Position numbers and translations under genes: made by a program. From assembly GCA_938023735.1 (NCBI GenBank), contig CALJDK010000117.1:1-39044 (forward strand): a stretch of 39,044 bases of DNA, read 5' to 3'. The notes beneath the pieces were generated by a model that searched no databases, was not told the origin of the DNA, and saw only the letters and a program-made list of their open reading frames with translations. Source of the stretch: an uncultured Acidimicrobiales bacterium. Its GTDB lineage: Bacteria > Actinomycetota > Acidimicrobiia > Acidimicrobiales > SHLQ01. Shown one piece after another: positions 1-9,179 of this stretch (positions within the stretch are counted from its first letter, which is position 1; each line of letters starts with the position of its first letter).

Positions 1-246
1 CTCACCGAACCGTCGTGCTCAAACTTCGACGAGGCTGGTCTTGCCGCCGTGTTCGCCGACAACCCGATCCTTCGCTACAACCTGCGACAAACCAACAGCA
101 CCGTCAGCTCGGGCCAAAACCCAACAGGAGCAGCGAGCGGCGAAATCACACTCTCCGATGGAGAGCCGCGACCCATCACGGTCTTTCTCACCAAGTTTGA
201 CGACAACTGGAAGGTCTGCGGATTCGGTATCGCCGAGCCGTCCTAG
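1..246 (+). CDS. C-terminal part of a small uncharacterised protein (5' end outside window)
   Basis: The frame is open from the first base of the window and ends in TAG at 244-246, giving 81 residues of the C-terminal end. The visible part has a Cys near its start (EPSCSNFDEA) and a closing DDNWKVCGFGIAEPS segment. A late 'W-x-VC' strand of this kind is common in small secreted actinobacterial proteins with NTF2/lumazine-binding-like folds, and the two cysteines could pair. That fold is an inference from the pattern only. An internal GTG at 49 could start a shorter frame, but the upstream frame stays open and reads naturally, so the gene very probably starts left of the window. It converges with the MFS gene, with 29 bases between the two stops. 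Confidence 0.6.
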   Translation, partial: LTEPSCSNFDEAGLAAVFADNPILRYNLRQTNSTVSSGQNPTGAASGEITLSDGEPRPITVFLTKFDDNWKVCGFGIAEPS

Positions 247-275
247 GGATCTCGAACCCTCGTAGAAACGCCGAA

Positions 276-1517
276 TCAACTGCCGGTGAGGAGTTCCTCG
301 CCGACCACCGGACCAGTCATAAACCGGGCCCCAAACGACAGCGCCAATGCAGCAAAGACCCCGCCAACCAGCACGGTTCGTAGCGACGTCAGCTCGACAA
401 TCTGGCCCGCGATGACGTTTGAAAAGGGCACGGTGCCGCCAAACGAAAGCACCCAAACCGCTGCTACTCGGCCTCGCACGGTTTCATCGACGTGTTCCTG
501 CCACATCGTGTTGAGGGTCGTAGGCAACACGAAGTAGAAGAGCCCGACAACAAAGATGGCCACGTAACCAATGGTGATGTCGCTAATCGTGCTGAGCCAC
601 AACAACGCAGCGGCGAACCCCACCAGCGTCGTTCGGGCTACCGTCTCCCGTGGTCGATTCACCAGCGCCGTTCCCACGAGCAGTGCTCCCACCAGAGCCC
701 CGAACCCGAAACTGGCATAGAAGTAGCCGTACTGGCCGCTCTTCGGATCGATCCCCAGGTTGAGTTCGGCGATGGCGGGAAGCTGGCCGATAAACGGCAG
801 ACAGAACAGCGCGAACAGCATCATAACCAGCAGAGGTCGACCAACCTGATGGGCGCGACGGGCAACGCGAAACCCGCCAAAGAGTCGATCGGACATCGTC
901 GAGGCCGAAGCGCTTGGCGACGGCAACTTGGTCACATACAACGCAACGATCACCACCACGTAGGTCAGCGCGTTGATGGCAAACACCTCGGCGAACCCCA
1001 CAAGGCTGGTGAGCCAACCGCCGATGGCCGGCCCAATTACCCGAGCAGCGTTTGTCTGGGTCGAGTTGAGCGACACGGCAGCAGCCAGATTGTGGTGCCC
1101 AGCCAGCGACGGCAGCACCGAGGTGAACGCCGGAGCAAACAACCCCTGGCCCAATCCGGTGATGAACACGATGGCCACAAACAGCGGCGGAGCGATGTGG
1201 TCGTCGATAACAAGCACCGCCAACACGCCCGACCAGAACATTTGCCAGGTCTGGGTGCCCAACAGAATTCGCCGACGATCCGATGAGTCGGCCAGCGACC
1301 CACCAACCAAACTCAAAATGCCCAGCGGCCCGAGTTGCGCAAAGATCATCAGTCCAAGAAACGCGCTTGAGCCCGTCAGTTCCCAGGCCAGTACGCCTTG
1401 CGCCGCGCTTTGCATCCACCGACCGGAGTTACTCAGAAACGAGGCCGCGAAGATCCGCCGAAAGGCCGGTTGGGCCAATGCATCGGCTGCTGATCCGCTA
1501 GCGATAGGGGTGGTCAC
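276..1517 (-). CDS. MFS transporter, MFS_3 / EntS-like exporter
   Basis: A 413-residue protein, the usual length of a 12-helix major facilitator. The N-terminal part (FRRIFAASFLSNSGRWMQSAAQGVLAWELTGS) is typical of the MFS_3 group that includes the enterobactin exporter EntS. A loop 2/3 motif, GGSLADSSDRRRIL, follows around residues 72-85, and a second-half Asn/Gln-rich segment, SLNSTQTNAARVIGPAIGG, lies near 150-168. Hydrophobic segments run throughout and there is no soluble extension. The start is GTG at 1517, without a strong Shine-Dalgarno; a slightly downstream start cannot be excluded. Family role: proton-driven efflux of small molecules at the cytoplasmic membrane; the substrate cannot be read from sequence. 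It is divergent from the ABC operon that begins about 100-185 bases away, so both may share a promoter region. Confidence 0.85.
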   Translation of the reverse strand: MTTPIASGSAADALAQPAFRRIFAASFLSNSGRWMQSAAQGVLAWELTGSSAFLGLMIFAQLGPLGILSLVGGSLADSSDRRRILLGTQTWQMFWSGVLAVLVIDDHIAPPLFVAIVFITGLGQGLFAPAFTSVLPSLAGHHNLAAAVSLNSTQTNAARVIGPAIGGWLTSLVGFAEVFAINALTYVVVIVALYVTKLPSPSASASTMSDRLFGGFRVARRAHQVGRPLLVMMLFALFCLPFIGQLPAIAELNLGIDPKSGQYGYFYASFGFGALVGALLVGTALVNRPRETVARTTLVGFAAALLWLSTISDITIGYVAIFVVGLFYFVLPTTLNTMWQEHVDETVRGRVAAVWVLSFGGTVPFSNVIAGQIVELTSLRTVLVGGVFAALALSFGARFMTGPVVGEELLTGS

Positions 1518-1617
1518 TCGGGTGGTCCATGGTCAACGTTCGGACGCAGATGCGACCAAACTCCCAGCCTACGGTCCACACTGCTGTTCCGACGAAGGCG
1601 TGCGGTAGCTTGGGGTC

Positions 1618-2673
1618 TTGGCTTCGACCAGGCTGGCTTGGAGAGCCCCGAAACGCGCTGCTCAGCACGGCGTGACCGCCGAAGGTCGCTCGCGTGTCAG
1701 CGTGACTCTCTTCCGAGTGGCCGTGCTGGTCGTTATGGGTGGCATGAGTGGCTTGGCCGGTTGCAGCACCGTCGACCAACCCCGCTGGTCGGCGCCCATC
1801 GCCGCTGAAGAGGTGTCGCCACAAACCTTCGAATCACCGCGGGTCACCTATGTTGTTACCGAAGATCCAGGCGATGCCGCGGTCGAGCTTCGGGGCCGGG
1901 TTCGGGCCGGCAACTTCACCGAGGTTGTGGCTACCACCAACGGCGTGCTCGTTTCGCTCACCGTCGACCGAGGCGAGTTCGTCGAGGCGGGCCAAGTGAT
2001 CGTCGAGGCAGAGACGGCACCCAGCGATGAAGACCTCATCGCGGTCGAGATCCTCCAACTCGAAGTCGAGTTGCTTATTGCATCGGGGGCATCCGACGCT
2101 GAGGTTGCTGCGGCCCAACAGCTGGTTGATGATGCCCGAACTGCGCTGGCGCCTGTGCCATTTCTTCTTGAGGCACCCACGTCGGGACTGGTTGGGCTTC
2201 CGTCCGGATCGACTCGAGAAATCGTCGCTGGCGAACCCGTGGTACTCATCGCCGATCCCGACAGTCTGGTTGTCGAAGTCGAGCTCACCGGCGATCAGCG
2301 AGCCGGCCTCGACGAGGGCGCCACGGTCACCATCGCCGCCGCAACCGGTTCAAACTCACAGACCGAAACGGCCCGCATCGGCCGAATCATCGAACCCGAA
2401 AATCCTGACGACGACACGATTCTGTCGATCCCAATCAGCAACGAGTTTCTTACCCTGGGCGAAGCGGTCAATGCGGTAGCCACCCTCGACGCCGAACCCG
2501 GCGGAGCCTGGCTTCCGGCCGCAGCTGTCGAACGAAGCGACGGTGCAAGTTTCGTCCTGATCGCCAACGACGATGGCCTGCAACGGGTGCCCGTGGTTCT
2601 CGGCCGCCGCGCCGGTGAACTGGTCGAGCTGCTCGAGGGTCCGCGTGCTGGCACCACGGTGGTTGGTCCCTGA
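1618..2673 (+). CDS. Lipoprotein efflux adaptor (MacA/HlyD-like membrane fusion protein)
   Basis: Hydrophobic stretch LFRVAVLVVMGGMSGLAGC ends in a lipobox (L-A-G-C, Cys at residue 49 of the longest frame), so the mature protein should be lipid-anchored outside the membrane. Next comes a lipoyl/barrel-sandwich half (residues about 90-130: ATTNGVLVSLTVDRGEFVEAGQVIVEAE), a short helical hairpin (DEDLIAVEILQLEVELL, then DAEVAAAQQLVDDARTAL), the second lipoyl half (LEAPTSGLVGLPSGS) and beta-barrel strands to the end. This is the membrane-fusion-protein order with a much shortened coiled coil. TTG 1618 gives the longest frame; GTG at 1702 would give a normal 21-residue signal peptide and may be the true start, as no Shine-Dalgarno settles it. 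The permease start follows one base after the stop. Likely role: periplasmic-side partner of the exporter encoded next. Confidence 0.75.
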   Translation: MASTRLAWRAPKRAAQHGVTAEGRSRVSVTLFRVAVLVVMGGMSGLAGCSTVDQPRWSAPIAAEEVSPQTFESPRVTYVVTEDPGDAAVELRGRVRAGNFTEVVATTNGVLVSLTVDRGEFVEAGQVIVEAETAPSDEDLIAVEILQLEVELLIASGASDAEVAAAQQLVDDARTALAPVPFLLEAPTSGLVGLPSGSTREIVAGEPVVLIADPDSLVVEVELTGDQRAGLDEGATVTIAAATGSNSQTETARIGRIIEPENPDDDTILSIPISNEFLTLGEAVNAVATLDAEPGGAWLPAAAVERSDGASFVLIANDDGLQRVPVVLGRRAGELVELLEGPRAGTTVVGP

Positions 2674-2674
2674 T

Positions 2675-5512
2675 ATGAACCGCCTCCGACAGCTCGGCGC
2701 CACCCTCTCACTCACCTGGCGCCGAATCCGCAATCAATGGGCGGCAACGCTGGCAGTGCTTGTCGCGATGGCTTCACTGGTGGCCGTGTGGGTTGGTCTC
2801 CCGATGTACGCCGACGCAGCCAGCCGTCAGCTACTCAGTATCGAGGTCGATGAGAACGCTGAAGAGTCGGTGCCGTTTGGCTACCTCTTTGGCTATAACC
2901 GTCTGAGCGGGGGACCAAAGTCGTGGGCCCAGCTGACGCCGGCCGACGATTTCCTTCGCGGCGACGCCGCACCATTTGGCTCGGCGATCCTTGCCAACGG
3001 GCGACTGATCCAGACCCTCCCCTATCAACTGGTTCTCGACCCCGATGCCGAGGCGGCCGATAGCCGCCTCGATGGCTACCCGCTTACCTCGGCTTCAAAC
3101 TTCAGCGACGGTATCCGCATCGTCGAAGGCCGGCTCGCCGAGGAGGTTTCGAGCGGCGAGTTCGAAGCGAACCTTGAGGTCTCGGTGGCAGTCGAGATCG
3201 GCGCCGTCGTGGGCCAGCAGATCACCATCGTGAATCCACGGGTTGGTCTCGACGATCCACAACGCACGCTCGACATCACCATCGTCGGCTTGTGGACAGC
3301 CCGCGATACCACCGAGCAGCCACAGCTTCCCGAGGAACGGTTTGCGTTCTCACCGGTGCTTCGCCGCAGCCTGGTGATGCCCGAGGCAACCCTGATCGGC
3401 GCATATGACCAGGCCACCACCGAGCAGTTCGCCACCGTGCAATGGCTGGTGCTCCTCGATGCCGACACCGTTCGGACCAACGATGTCAGCGATCTGATTC
3501 GACGCACCGAACGGGTCAACCGAACCGTCGACGAACTCGTTCCAGGCACCAGACTGTTGGCGAGCCCCGTCGAGCCCCTTCGACGGTTCGAGCAGCGGGT
3601 CAACAACCTCGAGAATGGGCTTGCCGTCTATAGCCTTCCCACGCTCATCCTTCTTCTAGCCGTTGTCGGTCTGCTGGTGAACAGCACGATCCGCACTCGG
3701 CGGCCCGAGTTGGCGATGCTGCGAGGTCGAGGCGTTTCGCGCTCGCGCATCGGGTTGACCACCGTTCTCGAGGCCGCCGTTCTGAGCCTGGTCGCGGCAG
3801 GTTTGGGAGTTCTGGGTGCTCGATTTGTGGCCCAGCTCATCGCCCGAACCCAAACGTTCCTGGAGTTTGGCGACGGCATCGCCATCGAGCCCCGACTTAC
3901 CTCTCGCGCCACGGGCGCAGCGGCTACCGCGGTGGTACTACTCGTCATTCTGCAGGTGGTGCCCGTACTCACGGCCAGCCGCAAAGCGCTCGACGACACC
4001 TCTCGCGACTCGGGCACACTGCGGAAGCCGTGGTGGCAGCGGACCTACCTCGACCTGATGTTCGTTGCCGGGGTCGGGTTCTTTGGGTGGTGGATTCTGC
4101 GTAACGACGCACTCACCGGCGATCTTGTCGACGACCCGGTGGTCATCGCGCTACCGGCCGCCACGTCGTTGGCTGTGGGGCTGCTCATACTGCGCCTGTT
4201 CCCGGTCGTCATGACGGGATTTGCGCGCCTTGCCGAACGAACCAACAGCACGGCAGCGCTCCTAGCCTTCCGACGGGCATCGCGCGTGCGGGGTGCCGTT
4301 ACCGCACCACTTCTCCTCATCATCATCACCGCAAGCCTGGCCATCTACACCGGGTCGCTTGCAAAGACCCTCGACCTGCAACTCCTCGACCGGGCGCATC
4401 ACGTGGTTGGCGGCACCGATGTGCTGGTCGACAATGGTCGCCCGCTGGCCGGGGCGTGGCGGATCGAAGACGGTGCCACACGGCCAGCCGCTATTGCCTC
4501 TACCAACCGTTCGGCTACCCAATCCCAAATCAGCCAGATTTGGGGGATCGACCGGGCTAGCCGTCTTACCAACCTGCCCGCCTCGCTTGAGTTGGCCGGC
4601 GGCGACCTGGTGGGCGTCAACTTTGCAGGCATCGACCCCGAGCCATTCGCCCAACTCGCCTTCTGGCGCGACGACTATTCCGAGTCAACGCTGGCCGAGT
4701 TGATGGCCAACCTCGAGGCCACGCCCGACAGCGTGCTGCTCCCTGCATCAACCCTCCGGGCCGAGCGCCTGACGGTGGGCGATACCACGACCCTGCGACT
4801 TCGGGTCGACGGCGCTCAGGCCACCTACCGCGTGGTCATCGTGGGTTCGTTCGAGCAGTTTCCCCGGTGGATACCGAGCTCCGACCTTCCACTGGTTGTT
4901 GGCAACATCACCGATGCCGAGGCACGGGTAGGGTCGATCCAAGGCAGCGCGCTGCTGGTGCAAACGAACGAACTGGCGCGCGATCAAGCGCAACTGCGAA
5001 GCGACCTCGGCAATCTCGGTATCGATATCGACCAAACCCAGACGCCCGCAACAATCATTGAAACGCTCCAGATTCGCCCCGAACGGCAAGGAATTTTCGG
5101 GCTTCTCACGCTCAGCTTTGTGCTGTCAGCCGCGCTGACGATTCTGGGATTCGTGTTCTACGCAGTCTTCGGCTTCACCAATCAGGTGACCGAACTCGGC
5201 GTACTTCGGGCGCTTGGACTTCGGTCGAAGGGCCTCCTCACCCTGGTCGGGGTCGACCTTCTCATCGTTGCGGTTACCGGCATCGTCATAGCCGTCCTCA
5301 CCGGCGTCGCGATGAGCCGCTGGTACCTTCCTCGCCTTATCGATACGCCCACTGGCTCGGCTCCGCTGCTCCTCCCTGAGACCGACACCGTCGCAGCAAT
5401 CGGTATCACCGCCGGCCTGGCGATCGCGTTGGGACTGGTAGGCGCATTGCTGCTTGCCGGACTCCGGCGAGTGCGTCTGTTTGAGGCGGTCAAGCTTGGC
5501 GGTAGACGATGA
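2675..5512 (+). CDS. Large FtsX/MacB-type ABC transporter permease
   Basis: 945 residues from ATG 2675, one base after the adaptor stop. The frame stays open upstream to 2573, but those 34 codons overlap the adaptor and look non-coding (MACNGCPWFSAAAPVN), so 2675 is chosen. Order: N-terminal helix (ATLAVLVAMASLVAVWVGL, near 24-42), long extracytoplasmic domain, FtsX core 1 (LPTLILLLAVVGLLVNS, then the cytoplasmic loop RPELAMLRGRGVSRSRIG and further helices), a central group of helices (MFVAGVGFFGWWILR; LLIIITASLAIY), a second extracytoplasmic domain, and FtsX core 2 (LSFVLSAALTILGFVFYAVFGF with VTELGVLRALGLRSKGL). The paired ELAMLRxxG / ELGVLRALG loops are the ATPase-coupling elements of this family. 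A single chain with two FtsX halves can act without a second permease. Family knowledge suggests mechanotransmission or lipoprotein/peptide export; substrate unknown. Confidence 0.88.
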   Translation: MNRLRQLGATLSLTWRRIRNQWAATLAVLVAMASLVAVWVGLPMYADAASRQLLSIEVDENAEESVPFGYLFGYNRLSGGPKSWAQLTPADDFLRGDAAPFGSAILANGRLIQTLPYQLVLDPDAEAADSRLDGYPLTSASNFSDGIRIVEGRLAEEVSSGEFEANLEVSVAVEIGAVVGQQITIVNPRVGLDDPQRTLDITIVGLWTARDTTEQPQLPEERFAFSPVLRRSLVMPEATLIGAYDQATTEQFATVQWLVLLDADTVRTNDVSDLIRRTERVNRTVDELVPGTRLLASPVEPLRRFEQRVNNLENGLAVYSLPTLILLLAVVGLLVNSTIRTRRPELAMLRGRGVSRSRIGLTTVLEAAVLSLVAAGLGVLGARFVAQLIARTQTFLEFGDGIAIEPRLTSRATGAAATAVVLLVILQVVPVLTASRKALDDTSRDSGTLRKPWWQRTYLDLMFVAGVGFFGWWILRNDALTGDLVDDPVVIALPAATSLAVGLLILRLFPVVMTGFARLAERTNSTAALLAFRRASRVRGAVTAPLLLIIITASLAIYTGSLAKTLDLQLLDRAHHVVGGTDVLVDNGRPLAGAWRIEDGATRPAAIASTNRSATQSQISQIWGIDRASRLTNLPASLELAGGDLVGVNFAGIDPEPFAQLAFWRDDYSESTLAELMANLEATPDSVLLPASTLRAERLTVGDTTTLRLRVDGAQATYRVVIVGSFEQFPRWIPSSDLPLVVGNITDAEARVGSIQGSALLVQTNELARDQAQLRSDLGNLGIDIDQTQTPATIIETLQIRPERQGIFGLLTLSFVLSAALTILGFVFYAVFGFTNQVTELGVLRALGLRSKGLLTLVGVDLLIVAVTGIVIAVLTGVAMSRWYLPRLIDTPTGSAPLLLPETDTVAAIGITAGLAIALGLVGALLLAGLRRVRLFEAVKLGGRR

Positions 5513-6435
5513 GCAGCGATGCCATGAGTCTCACCAATCATCATCCAATTATTGAATGCACCCAACTGGTGCACGTCTATCGGGTTGGCGCCTCGGAGGT
5601 TATTGCCCTGCAGGGTCTCGATCTTCGACTTGAGCAAGGCGAGATGCTCGGCATCGTTGGGTCCAGCGGCAGCGGCAAGTCGACGCTGCTGAAGGTGTTG
5701 TCTGGTCTGCTCACCCCCACCGGGGGCCGGGTTGTACTCGAAGGCGACAACCTCAGCAGCTATTCGGCGAAGCAGCTCGACAATTACCGAAGGTCGAAGC
5801 TCGGGTTCGTATGGCAGGAGACCGGACGCAACCTGCTCCCCTATCTGTCGGCCGTCGACAACGTGGCGCTTCCGATGAAGTTGCTGGGATCAGGCAACGC
5901 CTCCAGCCGCGCCGCCGAACTGTTGATGATGGTCGGGCTCAAAGATCGGGCAAGTCACCGTCCGAGCGAAATGTCGGGCGGCGAGCAACAACGGGTTGCG
6001 TTGGCCGTGGCGCTGGCCAATGAGCCCACCATTCTTCTGGCCGACGAACCCACCGGCGAACTCGACACCGCAACCACCAGAGCCATGTTTGCGTTGATGC
6101 GTCAGATCGGTGAATCGTCGGGTTTGTCGCAGGTCATCGTGAGCCACGACCCCGAACTGGCCCGGTACGTCGACCGGGTGGTTCGCATTCAGGACGGCCG
6201 TGTCGCTACCGAGCATCGCCACTCCGAACACGACGACGATGTTGTCATGATGGTCGACAGCATTGGTCGGCTTCAGCTTTCTCCAGAGCATCTGGAAGAG
6301 CTGGGCATCACCGACCGGGTGCGCGCCGAGGTGATCGACGGTGCCATCCAGATCCGTCGGGCCAATCCTCTCGACAAGAACACCAACAACAATGCTGATG
6401 CCGACGCCGAGCGACCAGAGGCAGGCCAGCCATGA
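5509..6435 (+). CDS. ABC transporter ATPase (MacB/LolD type) with C-terminal extension
   Basis: Starts at ATG 5509 inside an ATGA overlap with the permease stop, the usual sign of translational coupling. The nucleotide-binding domain is complete: Walker A GSSGSGKST (near residue 50), Q-loop VWQETGRNLLPYLS, signature SGGEQQR, Walker B ILLADEPTGELD and H-loop VIVSHD. The TGELD and GGEQQR wording is that of the MacB/LolD/FtsE group. At 308 residues it is about 80 longer than usual. The extra C-terminus begins after the H-loop region (EHRHSEHDDDVVMMVDSIGRLQLSPEHL...) and contains a short domain-like part (SPEHLEELGITDRVRAEVIDGAIQIRR) that could be a regulatory or dimer-contact segment. It probably pairs with the next ATPase under the single large permease. 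Confidence 0.92.
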   Translation: MSSDAMSLTNHHPIIECTQLVHVYRVGASEVIALQGLDLRLEQGEMLGIVGSSGSGKSTLLKVLSGLLTPTGGRVVLEGDNLSSYSAKQLDNYRRSKLGFVWQETGRNLLPYLSAVDNVALPMKLLGSGNASSRAAELLMMVGLKDRASHRPSEMSGGEQQRVALAVALANEPTILLADEPTGELDTATTRAMFALMRQIGESSGLSQVIVSHDPELARYVDRVVRIQDGRVATEHRHSEHDDDVVMMVDSIGRLQLSPEHLEELGITDRVRAEVIDGAIQIRRANPLDKNTNNNADADAERPEAGQP

Positions 6436-7130
6436 CCCAGCGCCAAGCACTAGAGGTCACCGGCCTCACCCGAACCTACGGGTCGGGCGACTCGGCGGTC
6501 GCGGCCCTTCGTGGTGTCGACTTCACCGCCACGAAGGGCGAGTTTGTTGCGCTCACCGGACCTTCCGGTAGCGGCAAAACCACACTGCTCAACTGCCTGC
6601 TGGGCCTTGATCAAGGCGAGACCGGCGCCATCACCATTCTCGGCACGCGGGTCGATGAGCTCTCCTATGAGCATGCAGTCGAATGGCGACGCGAGAACGT
6701 GGCCATCGTGTTTCAGGCCACCGGGCTCATCCCTCACCTCAGTGGTCACGAGAACGTCGAGGTCGCGCTTCGGTTGAAGGACCGTATCCCTCGTTCCGAG
6801 CGCCACGACCGGGTCGACACAACACTTGCGGCACTTGGCATTGGCGAGCTGAGAAACCACCTCCCCGAGGAAATGTCGGGCGGACAGCAGCAACGGTTCG
6901 CCATCGCTCGAGCGCTGGTTACCCGACCGGCCATGCTGATTGCCGATGAACCAACTGGCGAGCTCGACTCCGATACCGCGCAAGAAGTTCTGTCGGTGCT
7001 TCGCGCTGAAGCCGCTCTGGCCGGAACCACCATGCTTATCGCTACCCACGACCAGCTGGTTGCGGCGTCAGCAGACCGTGTCGTTGCGATGCGCGACGGT
7101 CGAATCACCAACGGGACCGACACCGAATGA
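6432..7130 (+). CDS. ABC transporter ATPase (LolD/MacB type)
   Basis: 232 residues, normal length for a stand-alone LolD-like ATPase. ATG 6432 overlaps the previous stop as ATGA. All catalytic motifs are present: Walker A GPSGSGKTT (near residue 43), Q-loop VFQATGLIPHLS, signature MSGGQQQR, Walker B MLIADEPTGELD and H-loop IATHD. It differs clearly from the preceding ATPase in sequence and lacks the C-terminal extension, so the two are not a recent tandem duplication. With one two-core permease, two distinct ATPases suggest a heterodimeric motor; alternatively one may serve a permease elsewhere. It couples to the following glycosidase gene through another ATGA overlap (7127-7130). Confidence 0.92.
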   Translation: MTQRQALEVTGLTRTYGSGDSAVAALRGVDFTATKGEFVALTGPSGSGKTTLLNCLLGLDQGETGAITILGTRVDELSYEHAVEWRRENVAIVFQATGLIPHLSGHENVEVALRLKDRIPRSERHDRVDTTLAALGIGELRNHLPEEMSGGQQQRFAIARALVTRPAMLIADEPTGELDSDTAQEVLSVLRAEAALAGTTMLIATHDQLVAASADRVVAMRDGRITNGTDTE

Positions 7131-9160
7131 GATCGCTGCTCGCCGCCTTTGCTGCGTTAGCGCTCCTGCTAAGTGCTTGTTCGTCAGAGCCCGATCTCTC
7201 CCGCGCACCGGCAGATCTTTCGGCTCCCATCGAACCGTTTGAAGCCACAGCCACGCTGCAGTCGCCCGACGGTCAACTGAACATCGAGTTGGGCATCGAT
7301 GAGTTTGAGCGCCCCCGCTACCGAGTCACTCGCTCTATCGACGGTGACCACACCACACTCCTTCAGGACTCCACGCTCGGCCTCGAGGGCTCAAGCTTTT
7401 CGCTTTCCCGCGGACTCCGCATCGAGAGTGTCACCGAACCCCAGACCGTCACCGATTCGTTCGATCTCCCCACCGGGAAGGCTCGTTCGTCCACCATCAC
7501 CGCAAACCAGCAATCGCTTGCCCTTCGCAGCGACGCCGAGCCCGACCTAGCTCTCACTATCGACCTTTGGGCCAGCGACCACGCTGTGGCTTTTCGGTAC
7601 CGGGTCGATGGCGAAACCGGCACCGGGAGCGACATCAGCATCGATATCGAACGAAGCAGCTTTGCGTTCCCCGAGGCCACCGAAACCTGGCTTCAGCCCC
7701 ACGATGCCCCATCGGTCGCGCAGCCGGCCTATGAGATGCCTCGCGAATCCGGCGGAACCGTCGACGATCCTCGACCAGCTCCCTATGGCTGGACCTTCCC
7801 GGCGTTGTTCCGCAACGAAGCGGGTTGGGCGTTGGTGACCGAGTCGGCGTTGGCCGATGGTCACGCTGGTAGTCGTCTGGGGTCCACGGTCACCGACGGC
7901 GAGTTTGTTATCGGGCTGCCCGACCCGGCCGAAGGCAATACCATTGGCGATCCCGCATCCACTGGTGAGTTGCCGTGGACATCGCCGTGGCGAATTATCA
8001 TCACGAGCCCCGACCTCGGTGATATCGCCGAGTCCGATGTGGTTCGCCATCTTTCTCCCCCGGCCGCCGATGACGACTTCTCGTGGGTTGAGCCTGGGCG
8101 AGTGTCATGGAGTTGGTGGTCCGATCACTCAAGCTCACGAGACCCCGAGAAGCTTCGACCGTTCATCGACCTCGCCGCCAGCCTTGGCTGGGAGTACTCG
8201 CTCATCGACGCCAACTGGGATTCCTTTGGCGACGAGGCCCTTCTCGATCTGGTGGCCTACGCCGACGAGCGAAACGTCGGACTCATGCTCTGGTACAACT
8301 CGGGTGGCCCAAACAATGCCGTCACCGAAGCGCCGCGCGATCGCATGTCAGACCCCCAAATTCGGCGGGCCGAGATGGCACGAATCTCCGCTCTGGGCAT
8401 TCGAGGCATAAAGGTCGACTTCTTTCATTCGGACAAGCCGCCCACCATCAGGCAGTACCGCGACATCCTCAGCGACGCTGCCGACCACCAGCTCATGGTC
8501 AACTTTCACGGCGCAACCGTGCCTCGGGGTTGGTCACGTGAGTTTCCCAACCTGATGACGGTCGAGGCGGTTCGCGGCGCCGAGATCTACAGCTTTGATC
8601 TTGGCTATCAGAACCTCGCCCCTCGTCAGAACACCCAACTGCCGTTCACCCGAAACGTGGTTGGCTCGATGGATTACACGCCGGTGATCCTTGGCGACAC
8701 GGTGCGTCGGCGCACCACCAACGGTCACGAACTGGCGTTGTCGGTGGTATTCGAAAGCGGCCTTCAGCATTTCGTCGACACCCCCGATGCGTACCTCGGG
8801 CAGCCCAACGAAGTGGTCGAGTTGCTCGGCGCCGTGCCCTCGGTCTGGGACGAAATGCAGCTGATCGACGGCCACCCCGGAACCCACGCAGCTATTGCTC
8901 GCCGAAACGGTGACACGTGGTGGATCGGCGCTATCAATGGCACACCGGAAACTCGCTCGATACCCCTCGACGCCACAAGCCTCGGCGGCATCGTCGATCC
9001 GGGGTCCGCAGCAACAGTGGTTTGCGATGCTCCTCTGCTCGGACCCGACGAAGAACAAACCGATCCAGCCCCCGCCGACCTGCTGGCCATCGACAATGCC
9101 CTACCCCAGGAGTTAATCCTCTACCCCTACGGGGGCTGCCTCATCCGGGTCGACGGGTAG
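7127..9160 (+). CDS. Glycoside hydrolase family 97 lipoprotein
   Basis: Signal peptide MRSLLAAFAALALLLSAC with lipobox LSAC (Cys18) predicts an exported lipid-anchored enzyme. The 677-residue length and order match GH97: N-terminal beta-sandwich beginning LQSPDGQLNIELGID, a central TIM barrel from about residue 325 (GRVSWSWWSDHSSSRDPEKLRPFIDLAASLGWEYSLIDANW is diagnostic), and a C-terminal beta domain. GIRGIKVDFF places an Asp at 431, and TVEAVRGAE places a Glu at 480. The Asp after the 'KV' strand is where the retaining GH97 branch (alpha-galactosidase type) carries its nucleophile, while inverting SusB-type enzymes use Glu bases instead; this enzyme therefore looks like the retaining branch, an inference. 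GH97 enzymes cleave alpha-linked glucose or galactose. It overlaps the ATPase gene by 4 bases, unusual company for a glycosidase. Confidence 0.88.
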   Translation: MRSLLAAFAALALLLSACSSEPDLSRAPADLSAPIEPFEATATLQSPDGQLNIELGIDEFERPRYRVTRSIDGDHTTLLQDSTLGLEGSSFSLSRGLRIESVTEPQTVTDSFDLPTGKARSSTITANQQSLALRSDAEPDLALTIDLWASDHAVAFRYRVDGETGTGSDISIDIERSSFAFPEATETWLQPHDAPSVAQPAYEMPRESGGTVDDPRPAPYGWTFPALFRNEAGWALVTESALADGHAGSRLGSTVTDGEFVIGLPDPAEGNTIGDPASTGELPWTSPWRIIITSPDLGDIAESDVVRHLSPPAADDDFSWVEPGRVSWSWWSDHSSSRDPEKLRPFIDLAASLGWEYSLIDANWDSFGDEALLDLVAYADERNVGLMLWYNSGGPNNAVTEAPRDRMSDPQIRRAEMARISALGIRGIKVDFFHSDKPPTIRQYRDILSDAADHQLMVNFHGATVPRGWSREFPNLMTVEAVRGAEIYSFDLGYQNLAPRQNTQLPFTRNVVGSMDYTPVILGDTVRRRTTNGHELALSVVFESGLQHFVDTPDAYLGQPNEVVELLGAVPSVWDEMQLIDGHPGTHAAIARRNGDTWWIGAINGTPETRSIPLDATSLGGIVDPGSAATVVCDAPLLGPDEEQTDPAPADLLAIDNALPQELILYPYGGCLIRVDG

Positions 9161-9179
9161 CGGCGGTACCCTTCGAGGG

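Noticed and set aside
492..1286. 264-aa frame opposite the MFS gene
   Set aside because: Gln/His/Arg-rich shadow with no family resemblance; the MFS frame has clear membrane segments.
2573..2674. N-terminal extension of the permease
   Set aside because: It overlaps the adaptor gene in another frame and reads as non-coding; ATG 2675 gives a normal N-terminal helix.
7127..9160. Polysaccharide utilisation locus
   Set aside because: No SusC/SusD-like genes, sugar importer or regulator; the neighbours are export-type ABC components.
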